Numbered from the stretch's first letter, positions 26,651 to 35,181 are shown. The stretch: 35,181 bases of DNA from Deltaproteobacteria bacterium RIFOXYD12_FULL_55_16 (GCA_001799255.1 MGTC01000058.1:1-35181), one strand, 5' to 3'. Translations and numbers: made by a program. The notes: a model not told the origin generated them from the sequence alone.

Positions 26651-27616
26651 ATGAGAATTTTATCCGGGATCCAGCCCTCCGGCCAGCTTCATATCGGCAA
26701 CTATTTCGGCATGATGCGCTCCATGATCGCCAGCCAGGATTCCAGCGAGCTGTATGCCTTTATCGTTGATCTTCACGCCCTCACCTCGGTGCAGGATCGG
26801 GAGCGTCTGGCGCGCGGCACCCTGGAAGCGGCCACCGATTTTCTCGCCCTGGGCCTTGATCCGGAACGCTGCCTTTTCTGGGTGCAGTCCGATGTGCCAG
26901 AGGTTACCGAGCTGGCCTGGATTCTTTCCGTCCTCACCCCCATGGGGCTGCTGGAGCGCTGCCATTCATACAAGGACAAGGTTGCCAGGGGCGTTGCTTC
27001 CAGCCATGGCCTGTTTTCCTACCCGGTGCTCATGGCCGCCGACATCCTGCTCTATCAGGCCGAACGGGTGCCGGTGGGCAAGGATCAGAAACAGCATCTG
27101 GAGGTGGCCCGCGACATCGCGATCAAGTTCAACAATACCTTTGGCGAGACCTTTGTTGTGCCCGAACCGGTCATTGATGACAACCTGGCCACCATCCCCG
27201 GCCTGGACGGGCAGAAAATGTCCAAATCCTACGGCAACACCATCCCCATTTTCGCCAGCGAAAAAGAGTTGAAAAAGAAGGTCATGGCCATTGTCACCGA
27301 TGCCACCCCGGTGGAAGCGGCCAAGGATCCTGAGAAGTGCAACCTCTTCAGCCTCTACAAGCTGTTTGCTCCGGCTGACCGGCTGGCCGAGGTGCATGGC
27401 CTTTATGTGAACGGCGGGGCCATGTACGGCAAAATCAAGCTGGAGCTTCTTGATTTACTTCAGGACTATTTCCGCGCGGCCAGGGAAAAGAGGGCGCGGC
27501 TGCTGGCCGCCCCTGACCAGGTGCGGGAGATTCTTGGCCAGGGCGCGATCAAGGTCAGGGAAAAGGCGTCTGTCACCCTGGATCTGGTTCGGGATCGGGT
27601 TGGCTTGAAGTACTGA
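26651..27616 (+). CDS. trpS: Tryptophanyl-tRNA synthetase
   Basis: SGIQPSGQLHIGNYFG (HIGN), PVGKDQKQHLEVARDIA, GQKMSKSYGNTI (KMSKS). Confidence 0.97.
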   Translation: MRILSGIQPSGQLHIGNYFGMMRSMIASQDSSELYAFIVDLHALTSVQDRERLARGTLEAATDFLALGLDPERCLFWVQSDVPEVTELAWILSVLTPMGLLERCHSYKDKVARGVASSHGLFSYPVLMAADILLYQAERVPVGKDQKQHLEVARDIAIKFNNTFGETFVVPEPVIDDNLATIPGLDGQKMSKSYGNTIPIFASEKELKKKVMAIVTDATPVEAAKDPEKCNLFSLYKLFAPADRLAEVHGLYVNGGAMYGKIKLELLDLLQDYFRAAREKRARLLAAPDQVREILGQGAIKVREKASVTLDLVRDRVGLKY

Positions 27617-27860
27617 GGGAGACAAGGCCGCTGCCCCCTCTTCTTTTCTCCTGTTCCGGCACTGACGAAGCGACTCATCTGACCTGAAGTATAGGCCGGT
27701 CTCGGCCTGCCCCACCTGTCAGCCAAGTTCCTCAGTCTCGCATCGCCTGAGGGTTTTCAGGCAAGTGTGACGCCAGAAGAGGCCGACACTCTTTCTTATT
27801 TATGGTTGTGCCTGCTATGGGTATAGTGGTATCCTCTCCTGGCGCTGGGATCATACGGGA

Positions 27861-27912
27861 GAAACCCAGTTACCTAAGTATTTCATGGGTTCTTCGGTAA
27901 AACCTGGGTTTC
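27861..27912 (+). promoter_or_regulatory. Leader stem-loop candidate
   Basis: GAAACCCAGTTACC...GGTAAAACCTGGGTTTC inverted repeat 20 nt before the 27933 start codon. Confidence 0.4.
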
Positions 27913-27932
27913 ACCTTGGGGAAATTATTAAC

Positions 27933-29870
27933 ATGGCTGACACTGTAAAATGGACTTGTCCGACCTGCCAGATTGTTCTCAAAACTGGTGACCAATTCCT
28001 GAACTGCTCTAATTGCAGCAAAAGCTTTAAGATCCATTCCGGGATACCTTCTTTTTCGGCGAACAGCGCCAGTCACTGGCAGATGGCGGTGTCCGGCGTC
28101 TCAAATTCTATCCTGGAGGCAGCGAAGGAACTTGGCTGGCGCTCAAGCCTTAAGATGATGGAACGAAGAAAGGCCGCCTGGATTCGTGGTGACAGGCGTC
28201 TGGCCATGCCTATCTTTCTCGCGAATAAAAGCCGGGTCTTGGATTGTGGCTGCGGTTGGGGTGGACTGACCTTTCAGTTGGCCATGGAATACGATTCGGT
28301 CTTTGCTTTTGACGCCCTGCAAGACGGTCTTGAATTTATTCGTATCCGCGCCTCGCAGGACGGAATTCGCAATATCATTCCCGCCCAGGGAGATATGACC
28401 TCCCTCCCTTATCCTGACAGCTATTTTGACGTGGTTGTGATGAACGGAGTCCTTGAATGGGTGGGCACCTGTAGTGATTGCCTGCCTCCGATGGAGCTTC
28501 AGCGGCAGGCCTTGAAAGAGGCTGCCCGGGTCTTGAAACCTGCGGGGGTATTATTTCTGGCGATCGAAAACAGATATGGCATTCAGTATTTTGCGGGCTA
28601 CAGAGAGGAACACACCAGTCTTCGTTTTATCAGTCTTCTGCCTCGCATTCTGGCGCGTGCTTATCACAGAATAAAAAAAGATTCGGAATTCCGCGCCTTG
28701 ACCCATTCACGGGCTGCTTTAAAAGCACTCCTTTCAGAGCAAGGGCTTACCCAACAATCTTTCTTCGGGGCATATCCCAGTTACCGCAATATAAGATATC
28801 TATTTTCACTCGATCACCCCGGTTCTCTAAGGTTTGTTTTTCATGTTCTATCACCGTCAAGCAGAAGTTGGCAGAAAACGGCGAAATGGATCCTGTCTTT
28901 GCTGGCGAACACATCCGATAAACTCGTTATCTGGATAAGCCAATATTCTCCCGCCTTTGTTGTTTTTGCTTCGCGGGAAGAACTGCCTGGTCTGGCTCTG
29001 AAACTGGGAGATACCCCTCATTCCGTCATGGAATGTTCCGAAAAATTGACCCTGGCTGTTATAGTCAATAATCGAAGGGCGGGGGTCTACTGTATAGATC
29101 AACAAAAAGGGCGGCTAGAACGCAAATTCACCCTGCCGTTGAATACAACCGCCACACAAAAAATGGAAACTACCACCTTGTTTCCTGTTATTCTGGATAA
29201 GCTTTCTCCGGGGTTTGGCAAATTTTTTGCCAACAAAACCTTGTTTAACACCAATCACGGGATGGTTTCAAAGATTGAGGGCGTGTCAGGCAGACCGCTT
29301 AGTCTGACCAGGCGCAATGATCTGTATATTTTTCAGAGGCTGATCAATGAGCTGTGTCGTATTGAAATTCCTGAAGAATTGATGCGAGGGTGGAAGTCAC
29401 AGTTTTACATGCTCGCTGAACTTGAAAAGATCATAGACAATTTTGGCCTGAATCCAGCGCTGAGAAACATTGCGCAAAAGACACAGTTTGTTCATGGCGA
29501 TTTAGACCTGGCCAATATCTTTATGGCAGGGAAAGCCTTTGATGAAATTGTCCTGTTGGATCTCGAACATGCCAAGGTTGGGCCGGCTGTTCTTAATTGG
29601 TATGATTTTCTGCTCCGAAATTTTGTCATCCAAGATGGACCAGTTCCTATCGCAATATCTATTGCTCGCAAAAGATATCAGAAGCTTGTCAGTAAGGCAT
29701 GGCAGAAAACTTTCCTGGGTCGATTAAACAGGCAAATACTTCAGGCCTGTGGAGTTTCCGAAGATCTGCATCCTCAATTATTGTTTCTTTACCTGGCATA
29801 TCTGACCAGGGATCCTGTTTTTCAAGAATCGACGGGGTTGTTAACAGAACTGGCAAATGGGCTGAAGTGA
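27933..29870 (+). CDS. Zinc ribbon + SAM-dependent methyltransferase + APH-like kinase fusion
   Basis: WTCPTCQ..LNCSNCSKSF (Trm112-like ribbon); VLDCGCGWGGLTFQLA (motif I) with ENRYGIQYFAGY; C-terminal QFVHGDLDLANIFM...VLLDLEHAKVG (APH-type catalytic loop). Confidence 0.85.
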   Translation: MADTVKWTCPTCQIVLKTGDQFLNCSNCSKSFKIHSGIPSFSANSASHWQMAVSGVSNSILEAAKELGWRSSLKMMERRKAAWIRGDRRLAMPIFLANKSRVLDCGCGWGGLTFQLAMEYDSVFAFDALQDGLEFIRIRASQDGIRNIIPAQGDMTSLPYPDSYFDVVVMNGVLEWVGTCSDCLPPMELQRQALKEAARVLKPAGVLFLAIENRYGIQYFAGYREEHTSLRFISLLPRILARAYHRIKKDSEFRALTHSRAALKALLSEQGLTQQSFFGAYPSYRNIRYLFSLDHPGSLRFVFHVLSPSSRSWQKTAKWILSLLANTSDKLVIWISQYSPAFVVFASREELPGLALKLGDTPHSVMECSEKLTLAVIVNNRRAGVYCIDQQKGRLERKFTLPLNTTATQKMETTTLFPVILDKLSPGFGKFFANKTLFNTNHGMVSKIEGVSGRPLSLTRRNDLYIFQRLINELCRIEIPEELMRGWKSQFYMLAELEKIIDNFGLNPALRNIAQKTQFVHGDLDLANIFMAGKAFDEIVLLDLEHAKVGPAVLNWYDFLLRNFVIQDGPVPIAISIARKRYQKLVSKAWQKTFLGRLNRQILQACGVSEDLHPQLLFLYLAYLTRDPVFQESTGLLTELANGLK

Positions 29871-29900
29871 TCGGACAGGATTTTCCATAAGGAGGCCAGA

Positions 29901-30428
29901 ATGAAGCAGGTTATATTTGTCGTTGTATTATTGGCATGGAGTGTCAATGCCCTGGCCGATGAGAGCAATTTCAGCGCCCACTTGCAGGCAAAGTTTCAGA
30001 GCAGAGGATGTACCACTTGTCATGATTTTTTCGATAAGGAGCGCAACGGCCTGTCTTTTAACAGTCACCAGGGGCGTTCTTCAGACATGTGCGTCTATTG
30101 CCATACGCAGAATGTAACCGGATTCAAGCATGCCGATGAGTGGTACGCGCAACCGGGCCTTTATACGTCAGGGATGAATGCACAGCAGACCTGCGAGGCC
30201 ATAAAAACAGCAATGCACGCAAAGTTCAAAAACAAGACCATGGTGGCAAGGCAGTTGGAAACCCATCTCTTTGAAGACCCGCGAGTGCTGTGGGGCATTG
30301 AAGGCGCCAGCCCCAACAGCGGAATGCTGCCCGGTGGCAAAGAAGAAAAACAGCTGGTGAAAGAAGGCTTGACGACCTGGAAGAATCAAGTCAGAGCATG
30401 GATACAGGGTGGCATGAATTGCCAGTAG
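29901..30428 (+). CDS. Small diheme c-type cytochrome, exported
   Basis: Signal peptide MKQVIFVVVLLAWSVNALA; CTTCH and CVYCH heme motifs. Confidence 0.82.
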   Translation: MKQVIFVVVLLAWSVNALADESNFSAHLQAKFQSRGCTTCHDFFDKERNGLSFNSHQGRSSDMCVYCHTQNVTGFKHADEWYAQPGLYTSGMNAQQTCEAIKTAMHAKFKNKTMVARQLETHLFEDPRVLWGIEGASPNSGMLPGGKEEKQLVKEGLTTWKNQVRAWIQGGMNCQ

Positions 30429-30548
30429 GGGCTGTTGGTCACCAAGGCAAGAACGTCCTGTCCTCAACCCCGATTAATTCCACGATTTGTACCGGCGCAT
30501 TGGCCCTTTGTATTTCTTGTGTTGCCTGTATTATAAAGGGATAGTGCC

Positions 30549-30927
30549 CTGCTGAATATTAGATTACCAAACAATATCTAAGCCCGACTGAATACGCTTT
30601 CCAAAACTACGAACAGGCCAAAAAGTTTTTATGTCCGGGAGGCCTTGAAGAACTATGGCATGGAAGTTGAATTTGACCCGGCCGCTGATTTCGACCTTGA
30701 CCGGCTTGACCAGCAACATCCCCGAAAAATTCTGACCTTTCTTGCTGAGCGGATCGCCAAAGATGAAGATTCACGCCAGATTCGTCGCTCCTTTGCAGTC
30801 GAATCTGGCCGGGCTTTGGAAGTATCGCGTCGAAGCTTACCGTCTTATCTGCAATATCCAGAAAGAGAAGGTTCTTGTCCGGGTGTTTCACCTTGGATAT
30901 AGGAGCAAGATATCCGGATGGCATTAA
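30549..30927 (+). pseudogene. Decayed RHH antitoxin/RelE toxin module
   Basis: Reading with repairs: (L)LNIRLPNNI*ARLNTLSKTTNRPKSFYVREAL (TAA at 30579) joined to KNYGMEVEFDPAADFDLDRLDQQHPRKILTFLAERIAKDEDSRQ, then frame change near 30780 into FVAPLQSNLAGLWKYRVEAYRLICNIQKEKVLVRVFHLGYRSKI. Confidence 0.75.
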
Positions 30928-31073
30928 AAAACCAGACCAAAAGGGGGCCGGCTATTTTCTGTCTTTTTCTTCAGTTTGTCGGGAATAGATAAGGCGTCCC
31001 TGTAATCCGTCCCTGTAATCCTGTGTGACGAAGGCCTGCACTGCATTTATTTTGAGCAGGTTGCCCTGGATGC

Positions 31074-33167
31074 TCATGACCTTTCTAAGTGTTGACGCAC
31101 CCTCAAATCATCCAAAAATTCCGAGGCAGGTTCAACGCTGGTCACCAGCAGATGATCCCGTGCCCGGGTACAGGCGACGTACAAAAGGTGTCGTTCGGTA
31201 TTGTAAACCTCTTCTAAATCCGCATCGTCGGCAACCGTTTCTATGCGCTCCTGCAAGGGAATAACCTCATCATCGCAGGCCATCACCACCACAGTACGAA
31301 ACTCCAGGCCTTTGGCAAGATGCATGGTGCTGAGCGAGACCAGGCCGGGCATGGTTTCAACATGCTCGTCAAGCACCTTACAGGCAAGGCCAGCGGCTTG
31401 CACGGCTCCGGCAGCTCTGTCCAGTTGCGCTTCGGAACGGACAAAGACGCCGATTTCGTGGGGCTTGATGCCCTCGTCAAGACGCTCAGCCAGCCATTGG
31501 CTCACGGCTTTCATTTCCTCTGTCTCGGTAGCCAGGGCCATGATAACCGGTTCCGGCCCGTTGAATACCGAGACCGTATCACGCCGCTTTTCCGTGTTGC
31601 CGTCCACATCAGACAATTCCGGGCCAAGCAACCGGTCCGCCTGCCTTCTGATCTGGTGGGAGGTGCGGTAGTTGATGCGCAGGGTCCGAGACCGCCCCCG
31701 AATATCGACGCCCAAGGATTTCCAGGAAAAAGGCTGCTGAAAAATCCGCTGACCAAGGTCTCCGGCGAAGAAAAGTCCGTTGGGCCGCCCCCCTCCCAGG
31801 GCCGCAAGCAGCCGCAACTGGGCGACATTGACATCCTGGGCCTCATCCACCACCGTATAAGCAAAAGGAAGATTCTTGCTCTCGGTAATGACCCCTGCCA
31901 TTTTGCTGAACATCTCGGCATTGCTGATCAGCTTGCCTGCCACGAGCAGCTCGCGAACCTGGGTAAAGATCAACCAGAGCAGCAGCCGTTGCTGTTCCGG
32001 CAGCCGGGTTTTACGGCCCAGCCGAGTAACGTCCCGGTATGCCTCCCAGGTCTTAAGCTGCCAGGCATCCACCACCTGTTCCCATTCGCTCAAGAGAAAG
32101 TGCAGACTGAACTTGTGGCCCTGAACAGTGGCGGCCGCCTCCGCTATAAACCTACGGACGACCTCGCGGGAAGCCACTTGCGCTCGACCGAAATGCAATT
32201 CGTAAAGCCGTCGACCAATGGCGTTCATGGCATGCACTTCCAGGCGTTCGCCAAGACGCGGTTCAGTGCCGATCAATCGACGCAATTTGGTGTGCAGGGC
32301 AGCGGCCAGGGTGTCGGAAAAGGTGGTAAGCAACACCCTTGCTTCGGGGTTGCTGCGGGCCAGGAAGACGGCCCGGTGCAGAGCCACGATGGTCTTGCCC
32401 GTTCCGGCTGAGCCAGCCACCTTGGCCGGACCGCTGTAGTCCTGCTCAACCAGTTGCTTCTGGGCCGGATGAAGAAAAACGGTCCATTTTTCCCAGGGAT
32501 ATTCCAGGGCCTGTTCCAGTTCCGCCAGGTTGTTCATCACCCGGAAACGACGCTGGGCGTCAGGGTGGGCAAAGGGATCGGTTCCGGTCGTCACTGGCTG
32601 TTGTACTTGCGGGGTTGAGCCGGTCGCCAGTTCCAGCATGGCCTCGGCAGCTTCGCCGGGCAGATGGTCGGCAATCTCTAAAATGGAGTCCTCGTCGGCT
32701 GCTTGGACATCCGCCAGCCATTCTTCCGGTACTCCGTAAGCAAGCAGCTCATCTGCCGGGATGTGGGCAAACAATGGCGGTTTGGGCCGGACCGGCTGTT
32801 CCTGCTCAACATATCTGGGAATGGTGATCTCCTGCACCGTTTCCCGAATCTCTATCAATTGCGCCGCCCCGGTCTTGGGATGGGTTTCCAGTTTGCGTCG
32901 TGAAGCCCATTGGTAGGCGGGATCGTGGTGGTCCACATAGCAAAGGAGTAAGCTGTTATAGGTTTTATGGACGATCAACCGCAGATCGCTACTCACTCGC
33001 ACCGACCAGAAGTTCTTGTCTTTGGCCTTGTCGAGCTTGTGGAGCTGCATGCCCGGATTGGCCGGGTTCAGTTGCAGATCAAAGGCCGTAGTTTTCACGA
33101 CCTTCTGTTCCTCGCCGGTGAGTTTGGCCAGGCTGTCGGTAAAGGTATCGGCGATACGGAAGTCCAT
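31074..33167 (-). CDS. UvrD/Rep-like SF1 helicase with N-terminal RelE/ParE-like domain
   Basis: N-term FRIADTFTDSLAKLTGEEQ...LHKLDKAKDKNFWSVRVSSDLRLIVHKTYNSLLLCYVDHHDPAYQWA; Walker A GSAGTGKT, DEAQD, NYRTSHQIR, MHLAKGLEFRTVVV, LLYVACTRARDHLLV. Confidence 0.9.
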   Translation of the reverse strand: MDFRIADTFTDSLAKLTGEEQKVVKTTAFDLQLNPANPGMQLHKLDKAKDKNFWSVRVSSDLRLIVHKTYNSLLLCYVDHHDPAYQWASRRKLETHPKTGAAQLIEIRETVQEITIPRYVEQEQPVRPKPPLFAHIPADELLAYGVPEEWLADVQAADEDSILEIADHLPGEAAEAMLELATGSTPQVQQPVTTGTDPFAHPDAQRRFRVMNNLAELEQALEYPWEKWTVFLHPAQKQLVEQDYSGPAKVAGSAGTGKTIVALHRAVFLARSNPEARVLLTTFSDTLAAALHTKLRRLIGTEPRLGERLEVHAMNAIGRRLYELHFGRAQVASREVVRRFIAEAAATVQGHKFSLHFLLSEWEQVVDAWQLKTWEAYRDVTRLGRKTRLPEQQRLLLWLIFTQVRELLVAGKLISNAEMFSKMAGVITESKNLPFAYTVVDEAQDVNVAQLRLLAALGGGRPNGLFFAGDLGQRIFQQPFSWKSLGVDIRGRSRTLRINYRTSHQIRRQADRLLGPELSDVDGNTEKRRDTVSVFNGPEPVIMALATETEEMKAVSQWLAERLDEGIKPHEIGVFVRSEAQLDRAAGAVQAAGLACKVLDEHVETMPGLVSLSTMHLAKGLEFRTVVVMACDDEVIPLQERIETVADDADLEEVYNTERHLLYVACTRARDHLLVTSVEPASEFLDDLRVRQHLERS

Positions 33168-33171
33168 CAGG

Positions 33172-34158
33172 TCACTCGTCCTTTTTCCCAGGCAACAGTT
33201 TCACCAGACGATCAAAATCTGACTCATAGTTTCGGTCATCAATCACCCGAAATTTTACAAACTCCAATTCAGCGTGTGCCTTGGCGATCTGGGCGGACAC
33301 TTTGCCTGCATCAGGCAAAATTTCACGGTCATTCAAGGTCAAAAATCCTTCCAGCTTCGTGACCCAGTCCTGCATGGTCATGGCAATGCGCCGCGCGGCC
33401 TGGCCCTCGGCAAAGATCAGATACTGTTCCGCCAGATTATTCAGTGCCCGTAATTCTTCTTCGCTCAGATAATTCTTGGCAATTCCGATATCCGCCTTAC
33501 GGATACGAGCGCCTTCCCAGGTGATCAACCCCATATTTGGCCGGCTGCTGTCGGCGCGCGCTTGAATCAGTTCGGCGGCCGTCTGGCCGTGAATGGCGTA
33601 ATGGACCTTGTTTTGCACCGTAGCGAAAAAATCCTGGGTGAGCGCATGGTTGGGGTTGTAATCCACGCTGGTTGCGTAGATATCGGTAATTTTCTGATAA
33701 AAGCGCCGCTCGCTGGTGCGGATGTCTTGCAGACGGCGGGTCAGCTCATCGAAATAATCCCGGCCTTTGCCGGGTTTTTTCAGGCGCACATCATCCAGCA
33801 CAAAGCCCTTGACGATGTACTCCTTCAGCTTGTCATTGGCCCACTGACGGAAGCGCACACCAACCGGGCTGCGCACTCGAAAGCCCAGGGCCAGCACCAT
33901 GTCCAGATTGTAGTGGGCCACCTCGTATTGTTTGCCATCGGCGGCAGTTGTTCGGAAAAACCGAACAACTGAATTTTCGTCCAGCTCGCCATCTTCAAAG
34001 AGGTGCTTGATGTGCTCGCTGATAGTGCCCTTGGCCTTGCCGAACAGCTCGGTCAACTGCTTCTGGCTCAACCACAGGGTTTCCGCCTCCAGCATAACAT
34101 CGATGCGGGTCGCGCCGTCTTCGCTTTGGTAGATTAGGAATTGCTGGGGTTCGGTCAT
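33172..34158 (-). CDS. rhuM: RhuM-family protein
   Basis: TLWLSQKQLTELFGKAKGTISEHIKHLFEDGELDENSVVRFFRTTAADGKQYEVAHYNLDMVLALGFRVRSPVGVRFRQWAN is the characteristic RhuM N-terminus. Confidence 0.92.
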   Translation of the reverse strand: MTEPQQFLIYQSEDGATRIDVMLEAETLWLSQKQLTELFGKAKGTISEHIKHLFEDGELDENSVVRFFRTTAADGKQYEVAHYNLDMVLALGFRVRSPVGVRFRQWANDKLKEYIVKGFVLDDVRLKKPGKGRDYFDELTRRLQDIRTSERRFYQKITDIYATSVDYNPNHALTQDFFATVQNKVHYAIHGQTAAELIQARADSSRPNMGLITWEGARIRKADIGIAKNYLSEEELRALNNLAEQYLIFAEGQAARRIAMTMQDWVTKLEGFLTLNDREILPDAGKVSAQIAKAHAELEFVKFRVIDDRNYESDFDRLVKLLPGKKDE

Positions 34159-34283
34159 GGCACGATATTGTTCCTTAAATCACACAGTTGCAGATAAACC
34201 ACTGTGGTTTGGCCGGATTTCTGCTCATCACCAGTGAGTTTGGCGAGGCTGCCGGTAAAGGTGTCGGCGATACGGAAGCTCAT
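34155..34283 (-). pseudogene. Truncated duplicate of the RelE-like/helicase 5' end (42 codons)
   Basis: MSFRIADTFTGSLAKLTGDEQKSGQTTVVYLQLCDLRNNIVP* versus helicase MDFRIADTFTDSLAKLTGEEQKVVKTTAFDLQL; ends ATGA overlapping the rhuM start. Confidence 0.82.
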
Positions 34284-34302
34284 AGGCTATGTCGGAATCT
34301 CA

Positions 34303-35181
34303 TCAGACCACAACTGTCACGGGGGTCTCAATCTTGGTCACGACAGCATTGTAAAGGTTCACTTCTGTTTTCGGCGCCCGGATGGAAACGATTAACGCAT
34401 ACCGGGCTGCCATGTTGTATCGCTCATGCCGGGTTCTGGTTTTCCACCAGCCGATATTCGGGAAAACCGCCAGGGTTCCGCGGCTGGCCAGATCGGCGGC
34501 GCTGCCCATCCAAATATCGGAATGAAGTGAACCTTTGTGGCGATTATTTGTGCCGATAAGCCAGGCAGGATCATCCCCGCTACTTTGCGTCCCTGTTTCC
34601 TCGTCACGAGCCGCTGCGTTGATTCGCGCCCGGAAAGCATCCCCGGATTCATGGGGACGTTTCACGTCAAAACGCAATCCATGTGATTCATAGCGATATC
34701 GCGAGCGGAAACCTCGCTCGGATGGATTCGGCTCTATGAAGTAAGAGAGGGTAACTCGCATCTCAACAGGGGTTTCCCCTAGTGCTTCCAGTTCCGCCAG
34801 CGGCCAAGGCAGGCGATGAAGATGCATGTCTCGCAGGGTCGGGTCTTTGCCTTTTTCACGGGTGAAAGGATGCAGGGATTCCTGTATTACCATGCTCAGA
34901 GAATTGGCAACGCTCCACAGCGCATCATCCAGATTCGGTACCCCGAAGCCGCAGTGGCGAACAAGGCGGACGTAATTCCCTTTCGTTGATTGTCCTTTTG
35001 TCGGCAAGAACATCTGCCTCATGGTGGTGGTCCATTGGGCGGAATGAACCATCAGGGCGCGGATGGTTTCCGGCCAGAGTTCCGGATAGGCTGTCATCAA
35101 TTGTGCCGCCATTCTGGCGGCCAGGGCTGTTGCCGCGCTGGTAGCGTTTGCGGTGGTGAACAACCTCCGATGCGGCTCGTG
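34303..35181 (-). CDS. S8 (subtilisin-like) family peptidase, C-terminal part (runs off window end)
   Basis: HEPHRRLFTTANATSAATALAARMAAQLMTAYPELWPETIRALMVHSAQWT: S8 Ser-region motif (TSAATALAA, canonical GTSxAT); frame open to base 35181. Confidence 0.8.
   Translation of the reverse strand, partial: HEPHRRLFTTANATSAATALAARMAAQLMTAYPELWPETIRALMVHSAQWTTTMRQMFLPTKGQSTKGNYVRLVRHCGFGVPNLDDALWSVANSLSMVIQESLHPFTREKGKDPTLRDMHLHRLPWPLAELEALGETPVEMRVTLSYFIEPNPSERGFRSRYRYESHGLRFDVKRPHESGDAFRARINAAARDEETGTQSSGDDPAWLIGTNNRHKGSLHSDIWMGSAADLASRGTLAVFPNIGWWKTRTRHERYNMAARYALIVSIRAPKTEVNLYNAVVTKIETPVTVVV

Noticed and set aside
30996-31021. Two tandem 13-bp units GTCCCTGTAATCC
   Set aside because: Only two copies in an intergenic stretch; too little to call a functional repeat or CRISPR.
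31320-32411. 363-aa plus-strand ORF
   Set aside because: Antisense to the helicase; no domain evidence.
34188-34559. Plus-strand ORF of 123 aa and similar ORF near 32967-33362
   Set aside because: Their similarity reflects the antisense of the duplicated helicase N-terminus, not a gene family.
1-35181. CRISPR arrays, tRNA and rRNA genes
   Set aside because: No regularly spaced repeats, and no tRNA/rRNA signatures recognised by eye; tRNAscan-SE/Infernal would be decisive.

Overview
The window looks like a chromosomal segment of a deltaproteobacterium (Desulfobulbaceae-like by gene content; taxonomy is inference). From left to right: a flagellar edge (flgF start on the minus strand with a sigma54-like promoter, and a stand-alone FlhB-C-like protein); queC; an AAA ATPase; nagZ; an oxygen/iron-defence block (Fur/PerR regulator with a Fur-like box, rubrerythrin, desulfoferrodoxin, ferritin, flavodiiron protein, then Rrf2 regulator, DUF4492, cydA, cydB and an unannotated 30-aa cyd-associated ORF); an RND efflux operon (minus); corA; thiC; a small membrane protein; an endonuclease III-like protein; thiE (minus); citrate synthase; an aminotransferase; trpS; a zinc-ribbon/methyltransferase/APH-kinase fusion; a diheme cytochrome c; a decayed RelBE-type TA relic; and the end of a minus-strand defence-like operon (S8 peptidase, RhuM, RelE-like/UvrD helicase fusion). 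The clearest structure not explained by genes is a set of short dispersed repeats (called A, B, C, D and E here). Family A has terminal inverted repeats with concordant changes in both arms, and two A copies bracket cydAB in opposite orientation. Family C is inserted into an A copy with an apparent TA duplication, and family B is inserted into a C copy. Other points of interest are a truncated duplicate of the helicase 5' end upstream of rhuM and a reconstructable RelBE pseudogene. No CRISPR array, rRNA or tRNA was recognised.
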